Source of the DNA: Bradyrhizobium iriomotense
GTDB lineage: Bacteria > Pseudomonadota > Alphaproteobacteria > Rhizobiales > Xanthobacteraceae
Length of the DNA stretch: 64,000 nucleotides
Direction of reading: 5' to 3'
Assembly (NCBI RefSeq): GCF_030160715.1
Contig: NZ_BSOW01000009.1
Coordinates: forward strand, 62,001 to 126,000
Positions 27,343 to 37,512 of this stretch are shown here, piece by piece; the stretch's first letter is position 1; every line of letters begins with the position of its first letter. Position numbers and translations under genes: made by a program. The notes under the pieces were generated by a model that saw nothing but the letters and a program-made list of their open reading frames with translations, was not told the origin of the DNA and made no database searches.

Positions 27343-27499
27343 GAACGTGCGGCCAATCGAAAGATCGTTTGGGCGTACCTAGGGTGAAGCGTAGTCGTAC
27401 ATTCCTGCGTTGGCAACAGGACTCCCAATCTCCGATTGGGGAGAGAAGTTCTGCTCAGCCCCAAAAGCCAAGGCCCACGCATTTGTGAGTACACTCCGC

Positions 27500-28666
27500 C
27501 TACGGCCGGTCGATCGGCTTGAACGATCCGTCCTTCTGGATCATCGTCAGGAACACCTTTGGTGGCGTGTCGATCATCCGCACGCCGACGGTGACGCTGC
27601 TGCCGCTGATCTCGAAGCGGCCGACGTCGTTGATGACGCGCAACAGCCCGGCGCGGGTTGGGTTCGGTCCGGCCTTCTCCAGCGCGGCAGCCGCAAGGCG
27701 GGCGGAGATATAGCCTTCGAGCGACACGAAGTCCGGTGTCAGCGTCGGGTCGAACGCGTTCTGCGCCGCCTGGTAGTCGGCAACGAGCTTCAGCGATGCG
27801 TCCCAGGGAAACGGCACGACCTGCGAGACGATGACGCCTTCGCCCTCGGGCCCAAGCTCCTTGGCGAGCGCATTGGCGCCGACGAAGGAGATATTGACGA
27901 AGGTCGGATTGAGACCGCTGCGGTGCACGAGCTTGATGAACTCCGCGCACGGCCCGTAGGTCCCGACCATCACGATCGCTTCCGGCTCGGCGCGCTTGAG
28001 CATCCGCCAGGCCGAGGCGACGGCCCTGGTGTTGCGCTCAAAAGTGCCTTCGGCGGCAAGCTCGAGGCCGCGCTTGGCGAGCGCGCGTTTCACGCCCAGG
28101 AGACCGTCGCGCCCGAAGGCATCGTCCTGGTAGAAGATGCCGATGCGGCTGAACTTGCGATCCTCGGTGAGATGCTTGATCCAGGCCTCGGCCTCCGCGC
28201 CGTAGGAGGCGCGGATGTTGACGACGTTGCCGAGCTCCAGATCGCGCAGGAATTCCGCGCCGCTGAACGGGCCGATGAAAGGAATGTTCCGGAGGCTGGT
28301 GATCGGGATGGTCGCCATCGCGGTCGGCGTGCCCACCGCCCCGATCAGTGCGAACACCTTGTCCTCGTCGATCAGCCGCAGGGTCTGCGCCACCGATCGG
28401 TCGGGATCATAGCCGTCGTCGCGGCTGATCAGTTGCAGCTTGCGGCCATGGACGCCGCCCTGGGCGTTGATCTCGGCGAAGGCGGCGACGATGCCTTGCC
28501 GCATGCGCTGGCCGAGTGCGGAGGAGGGCCCTTCGAGTGCCGCAGCCTGGCCGAACAGGATCGCGTCGGGGCTGACGCCGGCCTCGTCGCTTCCGGCGGC
28601 CGGTGCACCGAATGCGGCCAGCACGATGGCCAGAACGATGCATGTCGCGGAACGGACTCGTGTCAT
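27500..28666 (-). CDS. Leu/Ile/Val-type ABC substrate-binding protein (orphan)
   Basis: The 388-residue protein has a signal peptide (SATCIVLAIVLAAFGAPAAG) and the class I periplasmic-binding fold (ILFGQAAALEGPSSALGQRM, LIGAVGTPTAMATIPI, IGIFYQDDAFGRDGLLGVKRAL, VMVGTYGPCAEFI). Family members bind branched-chain amino acids, amides or aromatic acids. No permease or ATPase genes are adjacent. It is divergent from the CHASE-GGDEF-EAL gene, so it may feed a receptor instead of a transporter. That link is only inference. Confidence 0.88.
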   Translation of the reverse strand: MTRVRSATCIVLAIVLAAFGAPAAGSDEAGVSPDAILFGQAAALEGPSSALGQRMRQGIVAAFAEINAQGGVHGRKLQLISRDDGYDPDRSVAQTLRLIDEDKVFALIGAVGTPTAMATIPITSLRNIPFIGPFSGAEFLRDLELGNVVNIRASYGAEAEAWIKHLTEDRKFSRIGIFYQDDAFGRDGLLGVKRALAKRGLELAAEGTFERNTRAVASAWRMLKRAEPEAIVMVGTYGPCAEFIKLVHRSGLNPTFVNISFVGANALAKELGPEGEGVIVSQVVPFPWDASLKLVADYQAAQNAFDPTLTPDFVSLEGYISARLAAAALEKAGPNPTRAGLLRVINDVGRFEISGSSVTVGVRMIDTPPKVFLTMIQKDGSFKPIDRP

Positions 28667-28949
28667 GACAACGCTGATACGGGATTTGCGGGAATTACGG
28701 GAAAACGATAGTTCCGCCGTCTGAACAGCTTGCTAACCGCAACGCCGATCGCGCCCCGTAGTACTCCGGTGAATCCGCGCAGATTGTTTCCATGATGCGG
28801 CGACTTGCAGGGGAACCGTTAACTAAGCCTCGCGGTCATGCCCGGTGCTGCAGTGAAATTGTGCACTTCTTAACCGAGCCCCATGTCCGATCGTCCTGGC
28901 GGCTCAACCAGAAGTTCGATCCGTCACGCCAGAGGGACGGCTGAGAGAG

Positions 28950-31379
28950 ATGGGCGATCGCGATCAGAATGATCAGGATCGGAAGCGTATGATCGGGCGA
29001 TGGCGTCCTCTGCCGCTGTTCCGGCTCTATCGTCCTGCGCTCGTTGCAGCAAGCCTCGGCGTATTGTTCTCGGTGGTGGGCGCGGCCGCGGTCGCGCGCT
29101 GGGAGGACCGCGTCAACAGGGTCGAGTTCGAGAGCACGGCCGAAACCGAAGCCATCGTCATGCAGAACGGCATGAACGAATATATCAGTCGGCTCGTGGC
29201 GCTGCGCACCCTGTTCGAATCGACCAACGAGGACGTCACCCGCAGCGAGTTCGAGACGTTCGCCGGCCGGCTGTTCGAGCGTCACCCCGGCATGCTCCGC
29301 GTCGCCTGGCTGCCGCGGGTCAACCGCAAGGAGCGCGCCGAGTATGAGGCCGCCGCGGCCGCGGACGGCGTGTCCGGCTATCGCATCAAGTCGCTTCAGG
29401 GCGACGGCTTTGCGACCGCGCCGCAGGAGGACGAGTATTTCCCGGTGTTTTATTCCACGCAGCCGAAGACCTCGCCCGTCTACGGCATGGACTACGCGAC
29501 CATTCCGGATCGCTATGCCGCGATCGAGCGCGCGCGCGACGGTGACCGGATCGCGGCGCTCCGCACGCGGCTCTACGAGCCGCGGGAAGGCGACCAGTTG
29601 CCCAACGTCCTTGTCGTCGTTCCCGTCTACGCCAAGGGCACCTCGCGCGACACGGTTGCCGATCGCCGACGAAACCAGGCGGGCGTCATCGTCGCCGCGT
29701 TCGATCTGCCGCTGCTGCTGCGCGCCATCCGCACCACGACGGCGGCAAGTCCCGCCATCAGCGTCAATGTCTATCCGCCGTTCACGGGGCAGATTGTCAG
29801 CCTGGAGCAGTCGCTGCCGGATTTCTCGTCCTCGGCGACCGCGCCGCAATCGATGGCCGACGTGTCAAAGGGCGTGCACTGGTCGGGCAACTTGCGGATC
29901 GGCGACACCGATTGGCAGGTGCGTGCCTTGCCGACCGCCGGCGGTCCGCTGGAAACCGCCTATGACCGCGCACTCACCGTGCTGGTCGTCGGCATGCTCC
30001 TGACGATGTCGCTGGCAAGCTATCTCGTGCTCGCGAGCCGCAATTCGCGGCGGCTGTCGCTCGCCAACCGCCGGGTGCTGGAGCTCGCCCAGACCGACAT
30101 CCTGACCGGCCTGCCGAACCGCGCGTTCTTCCTCGCGCGGCTGGACGAGATCAACCGGCAGATGCGCGAGGACGGGCTGACCTTCTCGATCCTGATGCTC
30201 GATCTCGACCGCTTCAAGAACGTCAACGACTCGCTCGGCCATGGCGCCGGTGACCTCCTGCTGCGCCAGGTCGCGCAGCGCCTCAAGTCCGCGCTGCGCC
30301 AGAGCGACGTGCTGGCGCGGCTCGGCGGCGACGAGTTCGCCATCATCCAGGAAGGTTGCGACGATCAGCGGGTATGCTCGGCCGAGCTCGCGGGCCGGAT
30401 CGCCAAGCTCGTCACCGAGCCGTTCCTCCTGCCGGGTCATCGCGTGGAGATCGGCACCAGCATCGGCATTGCGATCGCGCCGGAACACGGCAGCAACCAG
30501 GAACAGCTCCTGAGGAAGGCCGACCTCGCGCTCTACCGGTCGAAGGCTGCGGGGCGTAACTGCTTCACCATCTATGACGAGGCGATGTCGGCGGAGCTCG
30601 AGGCGCGCAACATGCTCGAGGGCGACCTGCGCGACGCCATCGCCCGCTGCCAGTTCGAGCTGCACTACCAGCCCTTCGTCGACGTCGCGAGCGGCCAGCG
30701 CTGCGGCTTCGAGGCGCTGGTGCGATGGCGTCATCCGACGCGCGGGCTGATCCCGCCGGACCAGTTCATTCCGCTCGCGGAAGAGACCGGCTTGATCGTG
30801 GCGCTCGGTGAATGGGTGCTGCGGCGCGCCTGCGAGGACGCGGCGTCATGGCCTTCGGACGCGCGGGTCGCCGTGAACCTGTCGCCGGTGCAGTTCAAGG
30901 AAGCCGAGCTGTTCGACGTGATCTGCGCGGCGCTGGGGGATTCCGGCCTGCCGCCCGAGCGCCTCGAGATCGAGATCACCGAGTCCGTTCTTCTGGAGCG
31001 CGGCATCGAGAACCACGCCTTCATGGAGCGGCTCAAGAGCATCGGCATCGAGCTCGCGCTCGACGATTTCGGCACCGGCTATTCGTCGCTGAGCTACCTG
31101 ACGGCGTTTCCGTTCGACAAGATCAAGATCGACAAGTCCTTCATCAGCAATCTCAGCCATCGGCCGCACAGCTCGGCCATCATCTCCTCGATCGTGACGC
31201 TGGCGCGCGGGCTGGACATGTCGGTGACCGCCGAGGGCGTCGAGACCAGCGAACAGTTCGAGCGGCTGAAGGGGCTCGGCGTGAACTTTGCGCAAGGCTA
31301 TCTCCTGGGACGGCCGCAACCGATCGAACGGATCGCGCCGGAGCCGCCCGTCGCGGGCTCGCGCCTGGACGCCGCCTGA
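28950..31379 (+). CDS. CHASE-GGDEF-EAL c-di-GMP signalling protein
   Basis: The 809-residue membrane receptor has a first helix near residues 30-52, a periplasmic CHASE domain (about 60-280, with FETFAGRLFERHPGMLRVAWLPRV) and a second helix near 340. The cytoplasmic GGDEF domain (about 375-540) has an intact ARLGGDEFAI and an RQSD inhibitory site. The EAL domain (about 560-800) has FEALVRW, NLSPVQF, EITESVL, LDDFGTGYSSLSYL and AEGVETSEQ. All the motifs needed for both c-di-GMP synthesis and breakdown appear present. A small ligand is sensed outside the cell. Confidence 0.93.
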   Translation: MGDRDQNDQDRKRMIGRWRPLPLFRLYRPALVAASLGVLFSVVGAAAVARWEDRVNRVEFESTAETEAIVMQNGMNEYISRLVALRTLFESTNEDVTRSEFETFAGRLFERHPGMLRVAWLPRVNRKERAEYEAAAAADGVSGYRIKSLQGDGFATAPQEDEYFPVFYSTQPKTSPVYGMDYATIPDRYAAIERARDGDRIAALRTRLYEPREGDQLPNVLVVVPVYAKGTSRDTVADRRRNQAGVIVAAFDLPLLLRAIRTTTAASPAISVNVYPPFTGQIVSLEQSLPDFSSSATAPQSMADVSKGVHWSGNLRIGDTDWQVRALPTAGGPLETAYDRALTVLVVGMLLTMSLASYLVLASRNSRRLSLANRRVLELAQTDILTGLPNRAFFLARLDEINRQMREDGLTFSILMLDLDRFKNVNDSLGHGAGDLLLRQVAQRLKSALRQSDVLARLGGDEFAIIQEGCDDQRVCSAELAGRIAKLVTEPFLLPGHRVEIGTSIGIAIAPEHGSNQEQLLRKADLALYRSKAAGRNCFTIYDEAMSAELEARNMLEGDLRDAIARCQFELHYQPFVDVASGQRCGFEALVRWRHPTRGLIPPDQFIPLAEETGLIVALGEWVLRRACEDAASWPSDARVAVNLSPVQFKEAELFDVICAALGDSGLPPERLEIEITESVLLERGIENHAFMERLKSIGIELALDDFGTGYSSLSYLTAFPFDKIKIDKSFISNLSHRPHSSAIISSIVTLARGLDMSVTAEGVETSEQFERLKGLGVNFAQGYLLGRPQPIERIAPEPPVAGSRLDAA

Positions 31380-31487
31380 GACCCATCGCCGCGCAGGGCG
31401 CAAGCGTGGCTCCGGCATGCGCGAAAAGCGCTTGACCCGGACATCCCCCGATGATCGGAAAGATCGTCCAGGGATGAAACCAACACA

Positions 31488-32789
31488 ATGCGGCTTCCGT
31501 TCTTCTATGGCTGGGTCGTGGTCGCGGTGACCTTCGTCACCATGGCCATCGGGGTCAATGCGCGCACCGCGTTCTCGTTGTTCTATCCGCCGATCCTCTC
31601 CGAGTTCGGCTGGGAGCGCGGCGTCACCGCGGGCGCCTTCTCGTTCGGCTTCGTGGCCTCCAGCGTAGCCAGCCCGCTGATCGGCCGGCTTATGGACAAT
31701 GCCGGGCCGCGCGCGGTGATGGAGGTCGGCGTCGCGCTGATGGCGGGCGGACTCTTGCTGGCGCCGCTCACCAGCCAGCCCTGGCATCTCTATGTCACCA
31801 TCGGCGTCATGGTCGGCGCCGGCAGCGTCTGCCTCGGCTATTCCGGCCAGTCGTTGTTCCTGCCGAACTGGTTCATCCGCAAGCGCGGCTTCGCCATCGG
31901 CATTGCCTTTGCCGGCGTCGGCATCGGCTCGGTGACGCTGCTGCCCTGGGTGCAGCACGTGATCGAGCAGACCGGCTGGCGTACCGCCTGCACGATGATG
32001 GGACTCTTGACCCTGATCGCGCTGGCGCCGATCAACCTGCTGTTGCGCAAGCGTCCCGAGGATCTCGGTCTCCAGCCCGATGGTGACGCCGTGCCCTCGG
32101 CGAGCGCGGCAAAACCGGTTTCCAACATCGTCGATCCCGTCTGGGCCGGCATCGAATGGACGCTGAAGCGTGCGTTGCGCACGGCGCGGTTCTGGTGGAT
32201 CGCGTTCGGTTATTTCTGCGGCCTGTACATCTGGTACGCGGTGCAGGTGCATCAGACCAAATTCCTGCTCGACATCGGCTTCAGCCCTGGCGTCGCCGTG
32301 TGGGCACTCGGCGTCGTCAGTCTGCTCGGCATTCCGGGCCAGATCCTGCTCGGCCATGTCTCGGATCGGATCGGACGGGAATGGGTCTGGGCGGCAAGCT
32401 GCGCGGGCTTTGCGATCTGCTTTGCGGCGCTGATCGCGCTGCGATACCAGCCGTCGCTGTGGCTCGTCTATGTCATGGTGTTCACGCAAGGCGCGCTCGG
32501 CTACGGGCTGACCTCGATCATGGGCGCGGTGGTGTTCGAGATCTTCCAGGGCAAGCACCAGGGCAGCATCTTCGGCATGATCATGCTCGCTGCGCTCGCG
32601 GGTGGGGCGGCGGGTCCCTGGGTGACCGGCTTCCTCTATGATCTCACAGGCAACTACACGCTCGCCTTTGCCATCGCGGTGGTCGTCAGCGGATTGTCTG
32701 CGCTGTCGATCTGGCAGGCCGGACCCCGCAAGGTGAGGGCGGTTGCCGGCCGGCTGCATAAGCTGCAGCCCGGAACCGGCGCCGGATAG
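31488..32789 (+). CDS. MFS transporter (monocarboxylate/oxalate-formate type)
   Basis: The 433-residue 12-helix protein begins MRLPFFYGWVVVAVTFVTMAI. It has features of the oxalate/formate antiporter and monocarboxylate group (YPPILSEFGWERGVTAGAFS; GVGIGSVTLLPWVQHVIEQTGWRTACTMMG). The conserved loop 2-3 reads SPLIGRLMDNAGPRAVMEVG. The substrate is probably an organic anion. It lies between two c-di-GMP genes but shares no obvious operon with them. Confidence 0.9.
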   Translation: MRLPFFYGWVVVAVTFVTMAIGVNARTAFSLFYPPILSEFGWERGVTAGAFSFGFVASSVASPLIGRLMDNAGPRAVMEVGVALMAGGLLLAPLTSQPWHLYVTIGVMVGAGSVCLGYSGQSLFLPNWFIRKRGFAIGIAFAGVGIGSVTLLPWVQHVIEQTGWRTACTMMGLLTLIALAPINLLLRKRPEDLGLQPDGDAVPSASAAKPVSNIVDPVWAGIEWTLKRALRTARFWWIAFGYFCGLYIWYAVQVHQTKFLLDIGFSPGVAVWALGVVSLLGIPGQILLGHVSDRIGREWVWAASCAGFAICFAALIALRYQPSLWLVYVMVFTQGALGYGLTSIMGAVVFEIFQGKHQGSIFGMIMLAALAGGAAGPWVTGFLYDLTGNYTLAFAIAVVVSGLSALSIWQAGPRKVRAVAGRLHKLQPGTGAG

Positions 32790-32950
32790 GTCCGCTTCCC
32801 TTCGCAATTCCGCAGCTCGTCTTCGCCGAATCTTAAGCATGTCTGATCTTGGCAAGCCCACGTCAGGTTGAGCCAACCTCTTGGACACCATCGGACCGCT
32901 AGGCTCGCGGCCCTTGTCGCACCTGGTTGCGACGCGCCTGGTGTCCAACG

Positions 32951-35545
32951 ATGTCCGTCAACGATTGCCCTGCGATCAAAACTCCGGAAGTCCTGCTGGC
33001 TGCGCTGGAGCTGGCCGAGGACGGTGTCGTCATCGTCGATGCAGGCCGCAGGATCATGCATTTCAACGCAGCCGCGGAGCGGCTCTGGAAGCTCCCGCGC
33101 GCGGACGCGCTCGGACGCGATGCCGGCATTCTCGCGCTCAAGTGCTTGGCTGACCCGGTCGTGGATGTCCGCGACGAGATCAGCCTCGTGCGGTGCGACG
33201 GCTCACGGCTCAGGGCGGCGATATCGCTTTCGACCATCACTGCCGACGGCGCAACCTATCACGCCGTCTACGTTCGCGACGTCACCGAGGAGGCCGAACG
33301 CCGCGTGCGGATCGGGTTGCTCAACGCGGTGTCCGACCAGACCAATCGCGCGGTGATCATCACCGATACCGAGCTGAAGATCCGCTACACCAACGCGGCC
33401 TTCGCCACCGTGTTCGGCTATGCCTCCGATGAAGCCGAGGGGCGGCCCGTGAGCGAGCTCCTGGCCGGCCGCCACACCGACCGCAGGGCGCTTGCAAGGC
33501 TCGGCAAACGGCTGATGGCGGGTGGCCGCGGCGGCGAAGCCGAGGTGATGCTTTACAGCAAGGACGGCGAGGAGATCTGGGTCGTCGCCAGGATCGACGC
33601 CTTCCGCGATCGCAAGGGCCGGGTCAAGCACATCTTTGCCCTGCTCGAGGACGTTACCGAAACCAAGCAGCTGCGATCGCTCCAGCAATTGATCACGGTC
33701 GCGCTGGCCGACGAAGTGCCGATCACCGAGATTGCCGACCGGCTGTGCCGGCGCGTCGAGGAGATCGCGCCCGACGTGGTTTGCTCGCTGCTTCATGTCG
33801 ATGCCGCCGGCTTCGTGCATCCGCTCGGTGGTCCCAGCCTTCCCGACGTGTACTCGCGCGCGCTGGACGGTGTCGCGATCGGACCCGAGGTCGGCTCCTG
33901 CGGCACGGCCGCGTACTACGGCAAGCCGGTTCTGGCGGTTGACATCGACAGGGATCCGCGCTGGCAGCCCTACAAGGCGATGCCGCTGTCGATTGGCTTG
34001 CGCGCGTGCTGGTCGACCCCGGTCAAGGCCAAGGACGGACGGGTCATCGCCACCTTCGCCTTCTACTATCGCGAGCCTCGCGCGCCGAGCCGTTGGCATC
34101 GGCGCATCGTCGATGCCTGCGTCAATCTCGGCGCGCTCGCGATCGAGCGCAAGGAAGCGCGCGCGGAGATCGCGCGGCTTGCCTATCACGACATTCTCAC
34201 GGGCCTGCCGAACCGCGTGCAACTGCGCCACCTGATCACGGCCGCGATCGACGAATGTCGCCCCGGCAGCCACGTTGCGCTGGCGTTTCTCGATCTCGAT
34301 CATTTCAAGGACGTCAACGACACGCTCGGCCACGCTGCGGGCGACGAGTTGCTGGTCGAGCTGGCGCATCGCCTGCGCGCGCAGATCGAGCCCAGCGACA
34401 TGCTCGGCCGGCTCGGCGGCGACGAGTTCGTCGTCCTGCTGCCGAACCGCGATGCCGAAGGTGCCGCGCGCGTCGCGAGCCGGATCACCGAGGCGCTGGC
34501 CGAGCCGCTGCGGCTCGGCGCGCGGCAGATGCAGATGTCCGCCAGCATCGGCATCAGCATCTATCCGGATCACGCCACCGACATCGACACGCTGATGCAG
34601 CAGGCCGATGCCGCCATGTACAAGGCCAAGCAGGCGGGACGCTCCACCCATCGCTTCTTCAGCGCCGATATGAACGGGCTCGCCGAGCAGCGGCTCGTCC
34701 TCACTGCGGCGCTGCGCCGTGCCATTGCCGAGGACCAGCTCAGTCTGCGCTACCAGCCGCAGATTCGCACCGCCGACGGCGCCATCCATGGCGTAGAGGC
34801 GCTGGCGCGCTGGCACGATGCTGACCTCGGAGACGTTTCGCCGGCCAAATTCATTCCGCTCGCCGAGGAATGCGGCTTGATCGAGCAGATCGGGCTGTGG
34901 TCGATCCGCGAGGCCTGCCGCCAGATGGCGAGCTGGCGTCGCGCCGGGCTCGACATCCCCAGCGTGTCGGTCAACCTCTCGCCGATCAATTTCCGCAATG
35001 TCCTGCTGGCCAAGCATGTGGGACACGTCCTCGCCGCGCACGATCTGCCGGCGGACGCTTTGATGCTCGAGATCACCGAGGGCGCGTTCATGCAGGAGCG
35101 GGCGGTTGCACTCGAGACGATGAAGGCGATCCGCGCGCTCGGTGTCGGGCTTTCGCTGGACGATTTCGGCACCGGCTATTCCAGCCTGAGCCGGCTCGCG
35201 CACTTGCCGATCCGCGAGCTGAAGATCGACCGCAGCTTCATGCGGGACATCGAAGCTGATGCCGGTGCGCTCGCGATCGCGACCGCGGTCGTGCGCGTCG
35301 GCCAGGGCCTCGGCATGACCGTGGTTGCCGAAGGCGTCGAGACCGAGGCGCAGCGCAAGGTGCTGGCCGAGCTCGGCTGCGACGTCGTGCAGGGCTTTCT
35401 CTACGCGCCGGCGCTGACGCCTGTCGCGTTCGAGCGCTGGCTGCTCGACCATGGCGCCGCGAGGGCGAAGGCGATGCGCGACCATCTCGATCGCACGCCC
35501 GCCGATGCCGTCCCGGTGAAGCGCTCGGCCGCGCATTCAGCCTGA
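32951..35545 (+). CDS. PAS-PAS-GAF-GGDEF-EAL signalling protein
   Basis: This roughly 864-residue cytoplasmic protein has two PAS domains (about 15-115 and 125-245), a GAF domain (about 250-400), a GGDEF domain (about 415-570) with an intact GRLGGDEFVVLLP, and an EAL domain (about 590-840) with VEALARW, NLSPINF, EITEGAF, LDDFGTGYSSLSRL and VAEGVETEAQ. The inhibitory-site Arg is replaced (EPSD before GGDEF). No transmembrane helix is seen, so it senses an internal signal such as redox or a small molecule. The ATG at 32951 was chosen; a start at 32927 would add a leader without a good ribosome site. It overlaps the convergent TetR gene by 9 bp. Confidence 0.93.
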   Translation: MSVNDCPAIKTPEVLLAALELAEDGVVIVDAGRRIMHFNAAAERLWKLPRADALGRDAGILALKCLADPVVDVRDEISLVRCDGSRLRAAISLSTITADGATYHAVYVRDVTEEAERRVRIGLLNAVSDQTNRAVIITDTELKIRYTNAAFATVFGYASDEAEGRPVSELLAGRHTDRRALARLGKRLMAGGRGGEAEVMLYSKDGEEIWVVARIDAFRDRKGRVKHIFALLEDVTETKQLRSLQQLITVALADEVPITEIADRLCRRVEEIAPDVVCSLLHVDAAGFVHPLGGPSLPDVYSRALDGVAIGPEVGSCGTAAYYGKPVLAVDIDRDPRWQPYKAMPLSIGLRACWSTPVKAKDGRVIATFAFYYREPRAPSRWHRRIVDACVNLGALAIERKEARAEIARLAYHDILTGLPNRVQLRHLITAAIDECRPGSHVALAFLDLDHFKDVNDTLGHAAGDELLVELAHRLRAQIEPSDMLGRLGGDEFVVLLPNRDAEGAARVASRITEALAEPLRLGARQMQMSASIGISIYPDHATDIDTLMQQADAAMYKAKQAGRSTHRFFSADMNGLAEQRLVLTAALRRAIAEDQLSLRYQPQIRTADGAIHGVEALARWHDADLGDVSPAKFIPLAEECGLIEQIGLWSIREACRQMASWRRAGLDIPSVSVNLSPINFRNVLLAKHVGHVLAAHDLPADALMLEITEGAFMQERAVALETMKAIRALGVGLSLDDFGTGYSSLSRLAHLPIRELKIDRSFMRDIEADAGALAIATAVVRVGQGLGMTVVAEGVETEAQRKVLAELGCDVVQGFLYAPALTPVAFERWLLDHGAARAKAMRDHLDRTPADAVPVKRSAAHSA

Positions 35546-36145
35546 GACAAGTCCCATCGCGCGACGGAGATCGCCGATGGCGCGCCAGAAGTTGTCAGCC
35601 GGTGTGGTGTCCGGATCGATCAGCCGGTGCAGGCGAAAACCGTCCTCCAGCGCCAGCACCACGGCGGCGGCCCAGGACGGGTCCTGTATCCTGTTCGGGC
35701 CGCCGAGTTGTGCGCCCTGCAGGATATCGGCGACCAGCTTGCGCCGTGCGCGCAGGCGCTTGGCAAGCTCGGGCCTGCGCTTTTCGGCGCGCGCCACGTA
35801 GAGGATCATCTCCATATGCAGGAGCGGCGCGCGGCCGAGCGGGTCGCGGCGGCTGCGCTCCATCGCCTTCAGCGCCGCGATGAAATCGTCGAGGTCAGTA
35901 TGCTCGGCGAGCAGGTCGAGATTGCGCCGGATCGACTGCTCGACGTGGTCCTCGAGCATGGCGATGATCAGCTCGTCCTTGCTGGCGAAGTTCGAATAGA
36001 ACGCGCCGCGCGTGAAGCCGGCGGCGGCCGCGATCGCCTCGATGCTGGCGCCGCCGATGCCCTGGTCCTCGAACACGCGCGCGGCCGCCTCGAACAGCTT
36101 GTCGCGCGTGTCGTCGCGGGTCGGCCTGGTTCTCACTCTTGACAT
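35537..36145 (-). CDS. TetR-family regulator (divergent from P450)
   Basis: The 202-residue regulator has an N-terminal helix-turn-helix at residues 15-65 (KLFEAAARVFEDQGIGGASI, AAAAGFTRGAFYSNFASKDEL) and an all-helical ligand domain. It is divergent from the cytochrome P450 gene with 131 bp between, so it probably represses it. The gap contains an inverted ACAAT-N10-ATTGT pair (36177-36196) and a far-spaced ATCCCTG/CAGGGAT pair. Confidence 0.9.
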   Translation of the reverse strand: MSRVRTRPTRDDTRDKLFEAAARVFEDQGIGGASIEAIAAAAGFTRGAFYSNFASKDELIIAMLEDHVEQSIRRNLDLLAEHTDLDDFIAALKAMERSRRDPLGRAPLLHMEMILYVARAEKRRPELAKRLRARRKLVADILQGAQLGGPNRIQDPSWAAAVVLALEDGFRLHRLIDPDTTPADNFWRAIGDLRRAMGLVSG

Positions 36146-36176
36146 CCCTGCATTTTAGTTCAGGATGCAACTCAAT

Positions 36177-36196
36177 ACAATAATGTATCGAATTGT
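36177..36196. promoter_or_regulatory. candidate TetR operator before the P450 gene
   Basis: ACAAT (36177-36181) and ATTGT (36192-36196) form a 5-bp inverted repeat around 10 nt in the AT-rich centre of the regulator/P450 gap. It is the best dyad there, but short. Confidence 0.35.
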
Positions 36197-36276
36197 AGAT
36201 TTCAGGGATGGTCACGCCGCGCATTTCGGGCGCACCGGCGTGTTCGATGTCATGCGGCGAATGATTTGAGGTCTCC

Positions 36277-37512
36277 ATGAACGAGCATGCGCAGCAGCCG
36301 GCGGCAAGCGACCCGCTGTTCGATCCGCTGGCCCCCGACTTCATCAGGGATCCCTATCCCCACTACGAGCGGCTGCGCACGCTCGATCCGATGCATGTCA
36401 CCCCGTTCGGTTCCTTCCTGGCGAGCCGGCATGCCGAGGTGAGCCTCGTGATGCGCGACAAGCGCTTCGGCAAGGATTTCGTCGAGCGTAGCAAGCGCCG
36501 CTACGGTCCCAAGATCATGGAGGAGCCGGTCTTCCGCAGCATGAGCCACTGGATGCTGCAGTCGGATCCGCCCGACCACACCCGCCTACGCGGTCTGGTC
36601 GTGAAAGCTTTCACCGCACGCCGGGTCGAGGACATGCGGCCGCGTATCCAGGAGATCGTCGACCAGACGCTCGACGCGGTGATCGATCGCGGGCAGATGG
36701 ACCTGATCGAGGATTTTGCCTTCCGCCTGCCGGTCACGATCATCTGCGACATGCTTGGCATCCCCGAGGATCATCGCGAGGTCTTCTACAAGGGCTCGCG
36801 CGATGGCGGGCGGCTTCTGGATCCCGTGCCGCTATCTCCGGAAGAGATCCGCCAAGGCAACGCCGGCAACCTGATGGCCCAGATGTACTTCCAGCAGCTC
36901 TTCGAGCTGCGCCGCCGCAATCCGGGCGAGGACCTCACCACCAAGCTGGTGCAGGCCGAGGAGGACGGGCACAAGCTCACCAATGAGGAATTGACCGCCA
37001 ACATCATCCTGCTGTTCGGCGCCGGCCACGAGACCACCGTCAACCTCATCGGCAACGGCTTGTTGGCCCTGCACCGCAATCCGGACCAGCTCGCGCTGCT
37101 CAAGGCCCGGCCGGAGCTGATCACCAACGCGATCGAGGAGTTCTTGCGCTACGATTCCTCGGTGCAGATGACCGGGCGCGTCACGCTGGAGGATATCGAC
37201 GATCTCGGCGGCAAGCGGATCCCCAAGGGCGAGACCGTGCTGTGCCTTCTGGGCTCGGCCAACCGCGATCCGGCCGTCTATCCCGACCGGCCCGACCGCC
37301 TCGACATCGCCCGAGAGAACGTCAAGCCGCTGTCGTTCGGTGGCGGCATCCATTTCTGCCTGGGCGCCCAATTGGCGCGCATCGAGGCCGAGATCGCCAT
37401 CAACACCCTGCTCAAGCGGCTGCCCGACTTGCGGATCGACGACGTCGAGAACCCCGAATGGCGGCCGACCTTCGTCCTGCGCGGCCTGAAGCGGCTGCCG
37501 GCGAGCTGGTAG
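36277..37512 (+). CDS. cytochrome P450
   Basis: The 411-residue soluble P450 has the I-helix oxygen-binding motif FGAGHETT near residue 248, the ExxR motif in IEEFLRYDSSVQMTGR and the heme-binding loop FGGGIHFCLGAQLAR with the ligand Cys near residue 359. It resembles bacterial class I P450s that hydroxylate fatty acids, terpenes or aromatics. No ferredoxin or reductase is adjacent. It is likely repressed by the divergent TetR protein. The substrate cannot be predicted. Confidence 0.93.
   Translation: MNEHAQQPAASDPLFDPLAPDFIRDPYPHYERLRTLDPMHVTPFGSFLASRHAEVSLVMRDKRFGKDFVERSKRRYGPKIMEEPVFRSMSHWMLQSDPPDHTRLRGLVVKAFTARRVEDMRPRIQEIVDQTLDAVIDRGQMDLIEDFAFRLPVTIICDMLGIPEDHREVFYKGSRDGGRLLDPVPLSPEEIRQGNAGNLMAQMYFQQLFELRRRNPGEDLTTKLVQAEEDGHKLTNEELTANIILLFGAGHETTVNLIGNGLLALHRNPDQLALLKARPELITNAIEEFLRYDSSVQMTGRVTLEDIDDLGGKRIPKGETVLCLLGSANRDPAVYPDRPDRLDIARENVKPLSFGGGIHFCLGAQLARIEAEIAINTLLKRLPDLRIDDVENPEWRPTFVLRGLKRLPASW

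Noticed and set aside
30846..32948. A 700-residue minus-strand open frame across the EAL and MFS genes.
   Set aside because: Antisense shadow of two well-defined genes with no recognisable motif.
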